From assembly GCF_021227995.1 (NCBI RefSeq), contig NZ_CP089301.1, forward strand, positions 3,658,001-3,722,000: DNA of 64,000 nt. Reading direction: 5' to 3'. Both the position numbers and the translations under genes were made by a program. Shown here in pieces: positions 48,206-57,326 of this stretch. The stretch comes from Novosphingobium kaempferiae. Lineage in GTDB: Bacteria; Pseudomonadota; Alphaproteobacteria; Sphingomonadales; Sphingomonadaceae. Position 1 is the stretch's first letter; every line of letters begins with the position of its first letter. The notes beneath the pieces are model-generated. The model was not told the DNA's origin, made no database searches, and saw only the letters and a program-made list of their open reading frames with translations.

Positions 48206-49214
48206 CAGCAAGCAGCCCCACGGACATCGCGTAGTAGTTGGAGCAGTTGTACTGGAGGATGACCCGATAATTACCGGTTAACAGATAAGCCGGGGTGCCT
48301 GGTCCGTCGGGCTGGAACAGCGAGGCGAGCACGTCGCTGCCGATGGCCGTCTGCGGTGTCACGCCAAGCGCGCGCCATTGCGATACGGTCTTCCATTGCG
48401 AATGGCGCGCATGAACGGCCGCGCAGGCTGGCGACGACAGCTTCGTGGCATAGCTGTTGACGTTGAACCCCGCAGGCAGACTGGCCCGGACGCCCCACGG
48501 CTGGCCCGGTCGCCATCCGGCATCGCGGAAGTAGTTGGCGATCGACGCCAGCGTGTCTGCGGAACTGTTGAAGATGTCGGCGCGTCCGTCGCCATCGCCA
48601 TCGACTGCAAGGCGCAAATAGACGCTCGGCAGGAACTGCGGATAGCCGAAGGCCCCGGCCCAACTGCCCTTGAGCTGCGAGCGGGGCACGCCGCGATCGA
48701 CCATCTTCATGAGCGCGATCAACTCGCTCTCGAACAGTTCGCGGCGACGGCCTTCCCAGGCGAGTGTCGCCAGCGAGCGGGCGAGATCGAAATCGCCGGT
48801 GTAGCTGCCGTAGTTGGTTTCATGGCCCCAGATCGCGAAGAGAATCGGTGCGGGCACGCCATAGCGCCGCTCTATCTGCGGCAGGATCGAGCCAAGCGAA
48901 GCATAGCGCGCCTTGCCTCGCGCAACGATGGACGCGCCGACGTGCTGCGCGATGTAAGGCGCGAGCGGTGGCGGTGCGCCCCGGCTTCCTGGCTGCGATG
49001 TGTCCAGTGCGATCACACGGTCGTTCGGGGTGAGCCCGGTCAGCACGCTGGTGATCGCGCTGTCGCTGACCCCCTGCTTACGGGCATGGGAGGCGACGGT
49101 CTGCAGGTAGTCCGGGAAACTCTCCGGCTGCGCGCAAGCCTGCGCCGCGGGGAGCGCAAGGGTGATGGCAAAGACGGGAAGGCGTAGCGATCGGATGAAG
49201 GAGGCAAAGGTCAT
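48189..49214 (-). CDS. mltB: Lytic murein transglycosylase (MltB type)
   Basis: A 341-residue enzyme with a signal peptide (SLRLPVFAITLALPAAQACA). The catalytic glutamate is in AIWGHETNYGSYTG. Other family landmarks are SWAGAFGYPQFLPSVYLRLAVDGDGDGRADIFNSS in part and SIANYFRDAGWRPG. It cleaves glycan strands with anhydromuramyl ends. There is no C-terminal peptidoglycan-binding domain and no lipobox, so it is probably soluble in the periplasm. Start at 49214; the longer frame is unlikely. Confidence 0.92.
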   Translation of the reverse strand: MTFASFIRSLRLPVFAITLALPAAQACAQPESFPDYLQTVASHARKQGVSDSAITSVLTGLTPNDRVIALDTSQPGSRGAPPPLAPYIAQHVGASIVARGKARYASLGSILPQIERRYGVPAPILFAIWGHETNYGSYTGDFDLARSLATLAWEGRRRELFESELIALMKMVDRGVPRSQLKGSWAGAFGYPQFLPSVYLRLAVDGDGDGRADIFNSSADTLASIANYFRDAGWRPGQPWGVRASLPAGFNVNSYATKLSSPACAAVHARHSQWKTVSQWRALGVTPQTAIGSDVLASLFQPDGPGTPAYLLTGNYRVILQYNCSNYYAMSVGLLADEISR

Positions 49215-49318
49215 CACGACGAAACTTCGCACAAAGCGCTGCGGTTGCAAATGGCTGTGCGCCTGCTGTCGTGGACAGTCGCCGCAAGCCCGATGCCCCT
49301 CACCGCCCATGATCGCTC

Positions 49319-49346
49319 TTGCGCTGCCGCAACTTTGAGCTATGCG
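49319..49346 (+). promoter_or_regulatory. Candidate promoter of tRNA-Ser
   Basis: TTGCGC (49319-49324) and TATGCG (49341-49346) with a 16-bp spacer lie just upstream of the tRNA. The hexamers are partial matches; position fits a start near 49353, a few bases before the mature 5' end. Confidence 0.35.
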
Positions 49347-49358
49347 CAGGGACGCAGC

Positions 49359-49448
49359 GGACAGGTGGCCGAGTGGTTTAAGGCAGCGGTCTTGAAAACC
49401 GCCGTGGGCGCAAGCTCACCGTGGGTTCGAATCCCACCCTGTCCGCCA
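49359..49448 (+). tRNA. tRNA-Ser (anticodon UGA)
   Basis: A 90-nt tRNA with a full cloverleaf: acceptor GGACAGG paired with CCTGTCC, D-arm GGCCGAGTGGTTTAAGGC, anticodon loop CTTGAAA (anticodon TGA), a long variable arm as expected for serine, T-arm GTGGGTTCGAATCCCAC and encoded GCCA. It reads UCA and, with wobble modification, other UCN codons. It is a class II tRNA and a likely substrate for the MiaA enzyme encoded in this window, since its codons begin with U. Confidence 0.97.
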
Positions 49449-49524
49449 CACCCCTCACATAGCCCCGATCACTGGGACAAATCGTCCGATGGGAAGTCCC
49501 GGGCGGCGGGACTAGAGCTCGGTA

Positions 49525-49971
49525 ATGACCAGAGCCGGATTTCTAATCCTCGTCACTGTTGCCGCGCTTCTTTCGGGATGCGCGGACGACAGGCATGAGG
49601 AGCGCATGCGCGCTGCAGGACCAAACCCGACACTCGATGCGCTGTTGAAGGTGGCGGAGGTCGATGCCGGGGCCCGCAAGTTCAGACAATGCGCAGCCTG
49701 CCACCGGATTACGGAAGGGGCGCCGGATATGGGAGGCCCCAATCTGCACGGCGTCTACGGGCAGTCCATGGGACGGACGAGCGGGCGCTTTGGCTATACC
49801 GCTGCACTGCGTAATGCAGGTGGTCGTTGGGATGCGAGCACGCTGGATAAATGGCTGGCGAACCCGGCCAAGCTCGTGCCAGGCACAACCATGCAGTTTG
49901 CTGGCGTTCCGGACCCGCTCGATCGCGCCGATATCATCGTCTATCTGCGCAGCCAGTCCGGGGCACCGTAA
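49525..49971 (+). CDS. Lipoprotein cytochrome c, class I
   Basis: A 148-residue protein with an N-terminal lipobox LLSGC (Cys19) and a haem-binding CAACH at 56-60. The distal ligand is probably Met123 in PGTTMQFAGV. The middle GGPNLHGVYGQSMGRTSGRFGYTAAL and WDASTLDKWLANP are typical of mitochondrial-type cytochrome c and c-550-like proteins. It would be anchored in the membrane and carry electrons between the bc1 complex and oxidases in the periplasm. It stands between a tRNA gene and acs. Confidence 0.92.
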   Translation: MTRAGFLILVTVAALLSGCADDRHEERMRAAGPNPTLDALLKVAEVDAGARKFRQCAACHRITEGAPDMGGPNLHGVYGQSMGRTSGRFGYTAALRNAGGRWDASTLDKWLANPAKLVPGTTMQFAGVPDPLDRADIIVYLRSQSGAP

Positions 49972-50007
49972 ACGGCGTCGCGGCACTACGCCGCGACGCC
50001 GAAGATA

Positions 50008-51957
50008 TCACGCGGTTGCGGGTTGCGGTCGGTTGGCGAGCAGATTGTCCACTACCGAAGGATCGGCCAGCGTCGACGTGTCGCCGAGGTTCGAGACGTC
50101 GTTCTCGCCGATCTTGCGCAGGATGCGGCGCATGATCTTGCCCGAACGGGTCTTGGGCAGGCCCGGGGCGAACTGGATTACGTCGGGCGTGGCGATCGGG
50201 CCGATCTCGTGGCGGACCCAGGCGACCAATTCCTTGCGCAGCGCCTCGTCGGGCTGGACCTCGGCATTGCAGGTGACGAAGGCGTAGATGCCCTGCCCCT
50301 TGATCTCGTGCGGCATGCCGACGACCGCCGCTTCGGCGACCTTGGGATGGGCGACGAGTGCACTTTCGATCTCCGCCGTACCCATGCGGTGGCCCGATAC
50401 GTTGATCACGTCGTCGATGCGACCGGTGATCCAGTAGTAGCCGTCCTCGTCGCGGCGGCACCCGTCGCCGGTGAAGTAGCTGCCCTTGAAGGTGGTGAAA
50501 TAGGTCTGGAAGAAGCGCTCGTGATCGCCCCAGACGGTGCGCATCTGGCCGGGCCAGCTGTCGGTGATGACGAGGCAGCCGTCGCCCGAGCCTTCGATCT
50601 GCGCTCCGTCGTTGTCGAGCAGTCTGGGCTGCACGCCGAACATCGGGCGCGTGGCGGAGCCGGGCTTGAGCGCGGTGGCGCCGGGCAGCGGCGATATCAT
50701 GACGCCGCCCGTCTCGGTCTGCCACCAGGTATCGACGATGGGACAACGCCCCTCGCCCACGACTTCGTGATACCAGGCCCATGCCTCTGGATTGATGGGT
50801 TCGCCGACCGAACCGAGCAGCCGCAGCGACGTGCGGCTGGTCTTCTTCACCCAGTCGTCCCCCTCGCGCATCAGCGCGCGCAGGGCCGTGGGGGCGCCGT
50901 AGAAGATCTCGACGCTGTATTTGTCGACGACCTGCCAGAAGCGGCTGGGATCGGGATAGTTCGGCACACCTTCGAACATCACGGTGGTGCCGCCGTTCAT
51001 CAGCGGGCCGTAGACGACGTAGGAGTGGCCCGTGACCCAGCCGATATCGGCGGCGCACCAGTAGATCTGGCCCGGGCGGTAATCGAAGACGTATTCGTGC
51101 GTCATCGAGGCCCAGACGGAATAGCCGCCGGTAGTGTGCAGCACGCCCTTGGGCTTGCCGGTGGAACCGGAGGTGTAGAGGATGAACAGCGGATCCTCGG
51201 CGTTCATCTCTTCGGGCGCGCATTCGGCAGGCTGTTCGGCGACGGCGGCGGCCCAGGCGATATCGCGGCCTTCGACCATCGGCACATCCGCGCCGGTGCG
51301 GGCAAGCACGATCACGCTGTCGACACCCGGGCAGATCTTCAGCGCCTCGTCGACATTGGCCTTGAGCGGCACCTTCTTGCCGCCGCGCAGGCCCTCGTCG
51401 GATGTCAGGACGATGCGGCTGTCGCAGTCCTGGATGCGGTTCGCCAGTGCATCGGGAGAGAAACCGGCGAAGACGATGGAATGGATCGCCCCGATGCGCG
51501 CGCAGGCCAGCATCGCCACGGCAGCCTCGGGCACCATCGGCAGATAGATGGTGACGCGCTCTCCCTTCTTCACGCCGCGCGCTTTCAGCAGGTTGGCGAA
51601 GCGGGAGACCTGTTCGTGCAGTTCGCGATAAGTGATGCGGCGATCCGGGGTATCGGGGCTGTCCGGCTCCCAGAAGATCGCGATGTCATCGCCGCGCGTG
51701 GCTAGATGACGGTCGAGGCAGTTGGCGGAAAGGTTGAGCGTTCCGTCGGTGAACCACGAAATGCCGAAGTCCTCCTCATGGAAACTCGTCTGCTTGACCA
51801 CGCTGAACGGCTTGATCCAGTCGATCCGCTTCGCTTCTTCCGCCCAGAATGCCTCGGGATCGGCGACCGACTTTGCGTACATCTCCTGATAGCGGGCGTC
51901 GTCGATCAGGGCATCCCGGCTCCACGCGGCGGGAACGGGATAGACGGCCTCGGCCAT
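50008..51957 (-). CDS. acs: Acetyl-CoA synthetase
   Basis: A 649-residue AMP-forming acyl-CoA synthetase. Core motifs are [19 protein letters not shown] and [22 protein letters not shown]. The lysine whose acetylation blocks the enzyme in other bacteria lies in [12 protein letters not shown] near the C-terminus. Length and start ([12 protein letters not shown]) match typical Acs. It is divergent from a GNAT acetyltransferase with a CRP/FNR-type palindrome in the gap. The 209-bp gap between the starts must hold both promoters. Confidence 0.98.
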   Translation of the reverse strand: MAEAVYPVPAAWSRDALIDDARYQEMYAKSVADPEAFWAEEAKRIDWIKPFSVVKQTSFHEEDFGISWFTDGTLNLSANCLDRHLATRGDDIAIFWEPDSPDTPDRRITYRELHEQVSRFANLLKARGVKKGERVTIYLPMVPEAAVAMLACARIGAIHSIVFAGFSPDALANRIQDCDSRIVLTSDEGLRGGKKVPLKANVDEALKICPGVDSVIVLARTGADVPMVEGRDIAWAAAVAEQPAECAPEEMNAEDPLFILYTSGSTGKPKGVLHTTGGYSVWASMTHEYVFDYRPGQIYWCAADIGWVTGHSYVVYGPLMNGGTTVMFEGVPNYPDPSRFWQVVDKYSVEIFYGAPTALRALMREGDDWVKKTSRTSLRLLGSVGEPINPEAWAWYHEVVGEGRCPIVDTWWQTETGGVMISPLPGATALKPGSATRPMFGVQPRLLDNDGAQIEGSGDGCLVITDSWPGQMRTVWGDHERFFQTYFTTFKGSYFTGDGCRRDEDGYYWITGRIDDVINVSGHRMGTAEIESALVAHPKVAEAAVVGMPHEIKGQGIYAFVTCNAEVQPDEALRKELVAWVRHEIGPIATPDVIQFAPGLPKTRSGKIMRRILRKIGENDVSNLGDTSTLADPSVVDNLLANRPQPATA

Positions 51958-52090
51958 TTCGGTTTCTCCTCTCAGGTCTCTCTCGCCGGGGCGCCCGGCC
52001 TTGATGCTGCAATAGCACACTGGACGGGTGCCGATCACATTGGACAATGGTCGAACGGCCCCGCCGGTTTCGTGCAGGATGGCGGGCTAT

Positions 52091-52104
52091 GTGATCTCGA
52101 TCAA
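52091..52104. promoter_or_regulatory. CRP/FNR-type palindrome between acs and the acetyltransferase gene
   Basis: GTGATCTCGATCAA matches the FNR/FixK consensus TTGATN4ATCAA at nine of ten positions. With the preceding T it also matches the first half (TGTGA) of a CRP site. It lies 134 bp from the acs start and 63 bp before the acetyltransferase start, positions suitable for activation or repression of either gene. Confidence 0.5.
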
Positions 52105-52166
52105 GGTACTGCGACGCGCTTCGGCGTAGCCATGTCGCATCGTTCCTTGATGAAAGACAGCATCCC

Positions 52167-52679
52167 ATGCCGTTCTGGACAGTCACCCTCCCCACACGTT
52201 CGGGCATCGACCTCGACGTGCGTCCCGCAACCGAGGCGGACGGACCGGCGCTCGTCGATTTCTTCGAGCGCGTGACTGACGAGGACCGCCGTTTCCGCTT
52301 TCTCGCCGCCGCCGATCACGTCTGTGCGGAACAGCTTGAGCCGCTCGTCCATGCCGATCACTTCCGCACCGAATCGTGGCTCGGCTTCAACCGCGCGAGC
52401 GGACAGGTCGTCGCCTCGGGCGTGCTGGCTTGCGATGGGCCGCTCGATACGGCCGAGATCGCGATATCGGTCTGCGCGAGCCATCGCGGCAAGGGAATCG
52501 GCTGGGCAATGCTCGACTACATCGCCGATCAGGCTGCCGCGCGGGGCTGTCGCCGAGCCATCGCAATCGAGAGCCGCGACAACCATGCGGCCATTGAACT
52601 GGAGCGTGAAAAGGGCTTCCGGCCCGAACCGCTGGAAGGCGATCCGACGCTGGTGGTGCTCGCAAAATCGTTCCGCTGA
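52167..52679 (+). CDS. GNAT acetyltransferase, Pat-like, divergent from acs
   Basis: A 170-residue GNAT protein. The N-terminal part (DLDVRPATEADGPALVDFFERVTDEDRRFRFLAAADHV) resembles the start of the GNAT domain of the protein acetyltransferase Pat/PatZ. The acetyl-CoA-binding motif is SHRGKGIGWAML and the C-terminal part is RGCRRAIAIESRDNHAAIELEREKGF. The large NDP-forming acyl-CoA-synthetase-like domain of PatZ is absent. Being next to acs it is a candidate for the enzyme that acetylates and inactivates Acs, as AcuA does in Bacillus. The GNAT family is certain; the substrate is inference. Confidence 0.85.
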   Translation: MPFWTVTLPTRSGIDLDVRPATEADGPALVDFFERVTDEDRRFRFLAAADHVCAEQLEPLVHADHFRTESWLGFNRASGQVVASGVLACDGPLDTAEIAISVCASHRGKGIGWAMLDYIADQAAARGCRRAIAIESRDNHAAIELEREKGFRPEPLEGDPTLVVLAKSFR

Positions 52680-52762
52680 GGGACAGCGGGAAAGCGCTCG
52701 CAAATCGCTAACGCACTGGTAACCTTTTGCGTCGCATGGGGTGGTCCCCCCAAGGAGACCCC

Positions 52763-53080
52763 ATGCGCGATTCCCCCATCACCGGCTTCAGCGGCGACCG
52801 TATGCCGCGCTCCGCACGAGTCGGTGTCTCGATCCTGTGCGAAGTGCGGCAAGGCACCCGTCCGTGGCAGCAGGCCCGGCTCGAAGACCTGTCACCCGGC
52901 GGCTTTCGCATCGCGCGCCTGCCCGATGCGCGCATGGAAGTGCCGCTGCGCATCCGCATTCCCGGCCTGCAACTGCTGAGCGCCCGTATCTGCTGGATCC
53001 GCGACGGCGCGGTCGGCTGCGAGTTCACCGACAGCCTCCACGTCGCCGTGTTCGAACACATCGTCCGCGCCGCCAGTTGA
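52763..53080 (+). CDS. PilZ-domain protein
   Basis: A 105-residue single PilZ domain. RSARVGVSILCEVRQGTRPWQQARLEDLSPGGFRIARLPDARMEVPLRIRIPGL in part shows the pattern R-x3-R ... D-x-S-x-x-G (here LEDLSPGGF), the c-di-GMP-binding motif, although the R-x3-R part is degenerate (R28 and R31 region). CCAAGGAG precedes the ATG at 52763. It could sense c-di-GMP. No partner gene is adjacent. Confidence 0.75.
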   Translation: MRDSPITGFSGDRMPRSARVGVSILCEVRQGTRPWQQARLEDLSPGGFRIARLPDARMEVPLRIRIPGLQLLSARICWIRDGAVGCEFTDSLHVAVFEHIVRAAS

Positions 53081-53138
53081 TACGAAAAAGGGCGGACCTT
53101 GCGGCCCGCCCTCTTCTTTTTCAGCTCTGAACCAGACG

Positions 53139-54554
53139 TCAGATGTGGATCGCACGACCATAGGCGGCCAGCGTCGCCTCATGCATCGTCTCCGAAATCG
53201 TCGGGTGCGGGAACACGGTGTTCATGAGTTCCTGCTCGGTGGTTTCCAGCGTCTTGCCGACCACGTAGCCCTGGATCATCTCGGTCACTTCCGCGCCGAT
53301 CATGTGCGCGCCGAGCAGTTCGCCGGTCTTGGCATCGAACACGGTCTTCACGAAGCCCTCCGGCTCGCCCAGCGCGATAGCCTTGCCGTTGCCGATGAAC
53401 GGGAAGGTGCCGGCCTTGACCTCGTAGCCCTCTTCCTTGGCCTTGGCTTCGGTGAGGCCGACCGAAGCGATCTGCGGGTGGCAGTAAGTGCAGCCCGGGA
53501 TATTGCGACGGTCGAGCGGGTGCGGGTGCACCTCCTTGTTGCCGAGTTCCTTGGCGATCGATTCGGCGGTGGTGACACCTTCATGGCTGGCCTTATGGGC
53601 AAGCCACGGGCCCTTCACGCAGTCGCCGATGGCCCAGACGCCTGGCACGTTGGTGCGGCCATAGTCGTCCACCTTGACGAAGAACTTCTCGTCCGGCTCG
53701 ATCTTGAGTTCTTCCAGGCCGATGTTCTCGACGTTCGGCACGATGCCGATGGCGACGATGACGTGGCTGAATTCCTGCGTCTCTTCCTTGCCGCCCTTGG
53801 GCGTGATCTTGACTGAGACGCCCTTGTCCGAAGCCTTGACGTCGCTCGCCTTGGCGCCGGTGAGGATCTTCATCCCCTGCTTGGTCAGCGCCTTTTCGAG
53901 GAACGTGGAGACGTCCTTGTCCTCGACCGGAACGATGCGGTCCATCATCTCCACGACCGTCACGTCGACGCCAAGGTCGTTGTAGAAGCTCGCGAATTCG
54001 ATGCCGATGGCGCCCGAACCGAGGACCAGCAGCTTGGTCGGGGTTTCCTTCGGAGTCATCGCATGGCGATAGGTCCAGATGCGGTTACCGTCCGACTTGG
54101 CGCCGGGCAGTTCGCGCGCACGGGCGCCGGTGGCGATGATGATGTGCTTGGCCGAAAGGGTCTCGGTGCCCTTGTCGCCGGTCACTTCCAGCTTGCCCGG
54201 CGCGACGAGCTTGCCGGTGCCCATGTGGACGGTGATCTTGTTCTTCTTCATCAGGTGCGTGACGCCCTGATTGAGTTGCTTGGCCACGCCGCGCGAACGC
54301 TTGACGATGGCGTCGAGGTCGGCGGTGATGTTCTCTGCGGCCAGGCCGTAGTCCTTGGCGTGCTTCATGTGGTGCAGCACCTCGGCCGAGCGCAGCAGCG
54401 CCTTGGTCGGGATGCAGCCCCAGTTGAGGCAGATGCCGCCGAGCAGTTCGCGCTCGACGATGGCGGTCTTGAGGCCCAGCTGTGCGCTGCGGATCGCCGC
54501 GACATAGCCGCCGGGGCCGGAACCGAGAACGATGACGTCGTAAGTATCAGCCAC
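53139..54554 (-). CDS. lpdA: Dihydrolipoyl dehydrogenase (E3)
   Basis: A 471-residue FAD disulfide oxidoreductase. FAD motif VIVLGSGPGGYVAA at residues 8-21, redox-active pair C42 and C47 in GGICLNWGCIPTKALL, NAD motif VLGSGAIGIEFASF and C-terminal catalytic HPTISETMHE. It reoxidises dihydrolipoamide of pyruvate dehydrogenase and other 2-oxoacid dehydrogenases. It is the last of a pdhC-thioesterase-thioesterase-lpdA run. Confidence 0.97.
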   Translation of the reverse strand: MADTYDVIVLGSGPGGYVAAIRSAQLGLKTAIVERELLGGICLNWGCIPTKALLRSAEVLHHMKHAKDYGLAAENITADLDAIVKRSRGVAKQLNQGVTHLMKKNKITVHMGTGKLVAPGKLEVTGDKGTETLSAKHIIIATGARARELPGAKSDGNRIWTYRHAMTPKETPTKLLVLGSGAIGIEFASFYNDLGVDVTVVEMMDRIVPVEDKDVSTFLEKALTKQGMKILTGAKASDVKASDKGVSVKITPKGGKEETQEFSHVIVAIGIVPNVENIGLEELKIEPDEKFFVKVDDYGRTNVPGVWAIGDCVKGPWLAHKASHEGVTTAESIAKELGNKEVHPHPLDRRNIPGCTYCHPQIASVGLTEAKAKEEGYEVKAGTFPFIGNGKAIALGEPEGFVKTVFDAKTGELLGAHMIGAEVTEMIQGYVVGKTLETTEQELMNTVFPHPTISETMHEATLAAYGRAIHI

Positions 54555-54558
54555 TGAA

Positions 54559-54939
54559 TTAGCTCTCCTGCTCGATTGCGCGGGGCCTGCCCGCGTCGTC
54601 TATCGCAACGAAGGTGAAGACCGCCTCGGTCACTTTCACCTGTTCTTCTTCATGCCGGTGACGCCGCCATGCCTCGACCGCGATGGTCATCGAGGAACGG
54701 CCCACCTTGCGCAGTTCACCGTAGACGCTGACCTCGTCGCCGATCTTCACCGGCTTGTGGAACTGCATCCCGTCCATGGCGATGGTCACGGCACGGCCAT
54801 GCGAGTGGCGCGCAGCGATCAGCCCCGCCCCCATGTCCATCAGGCTCATCAGCCAGCCCCCGAAGATGTCGCCATAGGCGTTGGCATCGGCGGGCATGGC
54901 AGTGATGCGGATGACGGGTTCGCGGTAGTCTTCCGCCAT
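54559..54939 (-). CDS. Acyl-CoA thioesterase, hotdog fold (YciA-like), active form
   Basis: A 126-residue hotdog protein. ITAMPADANAYGDIFGGWLMSLMDMGAGLIAARH matches the YciA family, with Asp24 and the catalytic Asp35 present. VTIAMDGMQFHKPVKIGDEV and a VEAWRRHRHEEEQVKVTEAVFTFVAID strand complete the fold. It hydrolyses acyl-CoA in the cytoplasm. The ATG at 54939 is preferred; a GTG at 54948 overlaps the upstream stop. It is directly downstream of a paralogue. Confidence 0.9.
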   Translation of the reverse strand: MAEDYREPVIRITAMPADANAYGDIFGGWLMSLMDMGAGLIAARHSHGRAVTIAMDGMQFHKPVKIGDEVSVYGELRKVGRSSMTIAVEAWRRHRHEEEQVKVTEAVFTFVAIDDAGRPRAIEQES

Positions 54940-54940
54940 G

Positions 54941-55330
54941 TCACACAATCTCCGAGGCCGGGGTTACGGCCCGCGGCCTGTCGTTCTCGTCCAGCGTCAC
55001 GAAAGTGAACAGGCCGGTCGCAACCTCCACCTCCTGCTCGCTCGCCCGCGCCCGGCCGAAGCCGCGCGTGGCGATCGTCATCGAGGTGCGGCCGGTGCGC
55101 TGCACTTTCGCATAGACGTTTAGCTCGTCGCCCACGACCATGACGCCGGGAAAGGTGAAGTCGGTCGCCCCCACCACCACGGCCTTGTGGCCGGTGCGGC
55201 GAGTGACCAGCGAGGCGGCGCCAAGGGCAAGCTGGCTCATCAGCCAGCCCCCGAAGACGCCGCCATAGGGGTTGAGGTCGGTGGGCATCGCGGTAACGCG
55301 AATGACCAGATCTCCGGCCTCAGCGTCCAT
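54941..55330 (-). CDS. Hotdog thioesterase-like paralogue without the catalytic Asp
   Basis: A 129-residue hotdog protein. VIRVTAMPTDLNPYGGVFGGWLMSQLALGAASLV aligns with the neighbour without gaps, but Asp24 is Gly and the catalytic Asp35 is Ala. The rest of the fold (VVVGATDFTFPGVMVVGDELNVYAKVQRTGRTSMTIATRGFGRA) is kept. It is therefore probably inactive as a thioesterase on its own, and may pair with the neighbouring gene product. It is located between pdhC (1 base) and the active paralogue (1 base). Confidence 0.85.
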   Translation of the reverse strand: MDAEAGDLVIRVTAMPTDLNPYGGVFGGWLMSQLALGAASLVTRRTGHKAVVVGATDFTFPGVMVVGDELNVYAKVQRTGRTSMTIATRGFGRARASEQEVEVATGLFTFVTLDENDRPRAVTPASEIV

Positions 55331-55331
55331 C

Positions 55332-56642
55332 TCAGGCGATCATCGCAAGCGGGTTCTCGACGAACTCGCGGAACGCGGCCATCAGGCGTGCGCCATCGGC
55401 GCCGTCCACGGCACGATGATCGAAGCTGCCCGTTGCCGTCATGATCGTCGCCACTCCCAGCGACCCGTCTGGCATGACCCAGGGACGCTTGTCGCCTGCA
55501 CCAATGGCGAGGATGGTCGACTGCGGCGGGTTGATGACGGCCGTGAACTGCTTGATGCCCATCATGCCCATGTTGGAGATGGAGGCGGTGCCGCCCTGGT
55601 ACTCCTCGGGCTTGAGCTTGCCTTCCTTGGCGCGCGTGCCGAGATCCTTGGTCGCCTTGGCGATGGCCGAGAACGACTTCTCGTTCGCGCCGGTGACGAT
55701 CGGGGTGATGAGGCCGTTCGGGATCGACACGGCGACCGAAACGTCGGCGCGCTCGTACTTGATGATCTCGTTACCGGCGAAGGTCACGTTGCATTCCGGC
55801 ACCGCGATCAGCGCCATGCCGAGGGCCTTGACCAGCATGTCGTTGACCGAAACCTTGACGCCCTGCTTCTCCAGCGTGGCGTTGATCTGCGAGCGCAGCG
55901 CCATCAGCTTGTCGAGCTGCACGTCTACGGTGAGGTAGATGTGCGGTGCTTCCTGCATCGACTGGGTAAGGCGCCGCGCGATGGTCTTGCGCATCCCGGA
56001 AAGCTTCTCGACCGTGTGCGGCACGCGGGCGTCGAGCAGGGCGCGGGTCTCGTCGGCCATCTCGACCGAGGAAGTCGCGGCAGCGGGCGCTGCGACCGGA
56101 GCAGAAGCTGCGGGAGCCGGAGCGGCCTTCTTTGCGGCGCCACCCTGCGCGGCCTCGACGTCGGCCTTGACGATACGGCCGTTCGGACCCGAGCCGGTCA
56201 CGCCCGACAGGTCGACGCCCTTGGCATCGGCGATGCGCTTGGCGAGCGGCGATGCGACGACGCGATCACCCGAAGCCGCGGCCTTCGGAGCCGCTGCGGG
56301 AGTGGGCGTCGGAGCAGCCTCTGCCTTCGGAGCTTCTTCCTTGGGCGCGGCAGCCTTCGGCGCATCGGCCTTGGGAGCCTCGACCGAGGACGCATCTTCG
56401 CCTTCACCGGCGAGGATGGCGATCACGGTGCCGACCTTGACGCCTTCGGTGCCTTCGGCGACGGTGATCTTGCCGATCACGCCTTCGTCGACGGCTTCGA
56501 ATTCCATGGTCGCCTTGTCAGTCTCGATCTCGGCCATGATGTCGCCGGAGGAAACGGTGTCGCCTTCCTTCACCAGCCATTTGGCCAGCTTGCCCTCTTC
56601 CATCGTGGGGGAAAGGGCGGGCATCTTGATCTCGATGGGCAT
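55332..56642 (-). CDS. pdhC: Pyruvate dehydrogenase E2, dihydrolipoyl acetyltransferase
   Basis: A 436-residue E2 subunit. One lipoyl domain (1-80, lysine in ETDKATME), an Ala/Pro/Lys linker, a subunit-binding domain (about 130-170, [35 protein letters not shown]), a second linker and the catalytic domain (about 205-436) with the acetyltransferase motif [11 protein letters not shown]. One lipoyl domain is typical of alphaproteobacterial and mitochondrial E2. The lipoyl domain is very similar to that of PdhB. It is followed by the thioesterase genes and lpdA. Confidence 0.97.
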   Translation of the reverse strand: MPIEIKMPALSPTMEEGKLAKWLVKEGDTVSSGDIMAEIETDKATMEFEAVDEGVIGKITVAEGTEGVKVGTVIAILAGEGEDASSVEAPKADAPKAAAPKEEAPKAEAAPTPTPAAAPKAAASGDRVVASPLAKRIADAKGVDLSGVTGSGPNGRIVKADVEAAQGGAAKKAAPAPAASAPVAAPAAATSSVEMADETRALLDARVPHTVEKLSGMRKTIARRLTQSMQEAPHIYLTVDVQLDKLMALRSQINATLEKQGVKVSVNDMLVKALGMALIAVPECNVTFAGNEIIKYERADVSVAVSIPNGLITPIVTGANEKSFSAIAKATKDLGTRAKEGKLKPEEYQGGTASISNMGMMGIKQFTAVINPPQSTILAIGAGDKRPWVMPDGSLGVATIMTATGSFDHRAVDGADGARLMAAFREFVENPLAMIA

Positions 56643-56813
56643 GGAAACTTCGCGTTCCTTATTGTCCGGGGGAGGCCATTAATCGGAGTTGGCCCCCTCC
56701 TTGGACGGCTTGAGCGTTGCGTTCAAGCGCCTTACAGTTTCTTTTTTCGCAACAGTGGTGGCTTGTGTTGCAGCCTTCACGTATCGATAAGCCCGATGGA
56801 GAGGGTACAGCCA

Positions 56814-57269
56814 ATGCGCATCTATCTGGTGATCGTCGACGAGAGCGAGGAAGCGCTCGTCGCCCTGCAGTTCGCGGCCCGCCGCGCGGCCAAGACCGAC
56901 GGTGCGCTGCACCTTCTGGCGCTGGTCCCGCCGCAGCCCTTCAACGCCTTCGCCGGGGTTCAGGCAACCATCGAGGAAGAGGCGCGCGCGCGGGCGGAAA
57001 CGCTGGTTACAGCGGCTGCCGGCAACCTTTTGTCGCAAGGCGCCAAGATGCCGGTCATCTCGGTGCGGATGGGCGAGGACATCAAGGTCGTGCGCAAATA
57101 CCTTGAGGAACACCCCGAGGTTTCCGCGCTCGTCCTCGGCGCGGCGAAGGAAGGCGGGCCCGGCGCGCTGGTTTCGCACTTCACCGGGGTCGGCATGGCG
57201 CACATGACCTGCCCGGTGTTCGTGGTGCCCGGCGGGCTCGATGCGGAGGCCATCGAACGGCTCAGCTAG
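56814..57269 (+). CDS. Universal stress protein (UspA family)
   Basis: A 151-residue protein with the UspA fold: YLVIVDESEEALVALQFAARRAAKTDGALHLLALV at the N-terminus, VVRKYLEEHPEVSALVLGAA, and the C-terminal ATP-loop region HFTGVGMAHMTCPVFVVPGG, where the usual G-x2-G-x9-G-S is degenerate. It may or may not bind ATP. It is divergent from pdhC, and GAGAGG lies upstream of the ATG. Confidence 0.85.
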   Translation: MRIYLVIVDESEEALVALQFAARRAAKTDGALHLLALVPPQPFNAFAGVQATIEEEARARAETLVTAAAGNLLSQGAKMPVISVRMGEDIKVVRKYLEEHPEVSALVLGAAKEGGPGALVSHFTGVGMAHMTCPVFVVPGGLDAEAIERLS

Positions 57270-57326
57270 CGTGTACTGAACGGCACCTAGCGGCACCACA
57301 GCGCCATCAAGGGGGTACAGACACGT

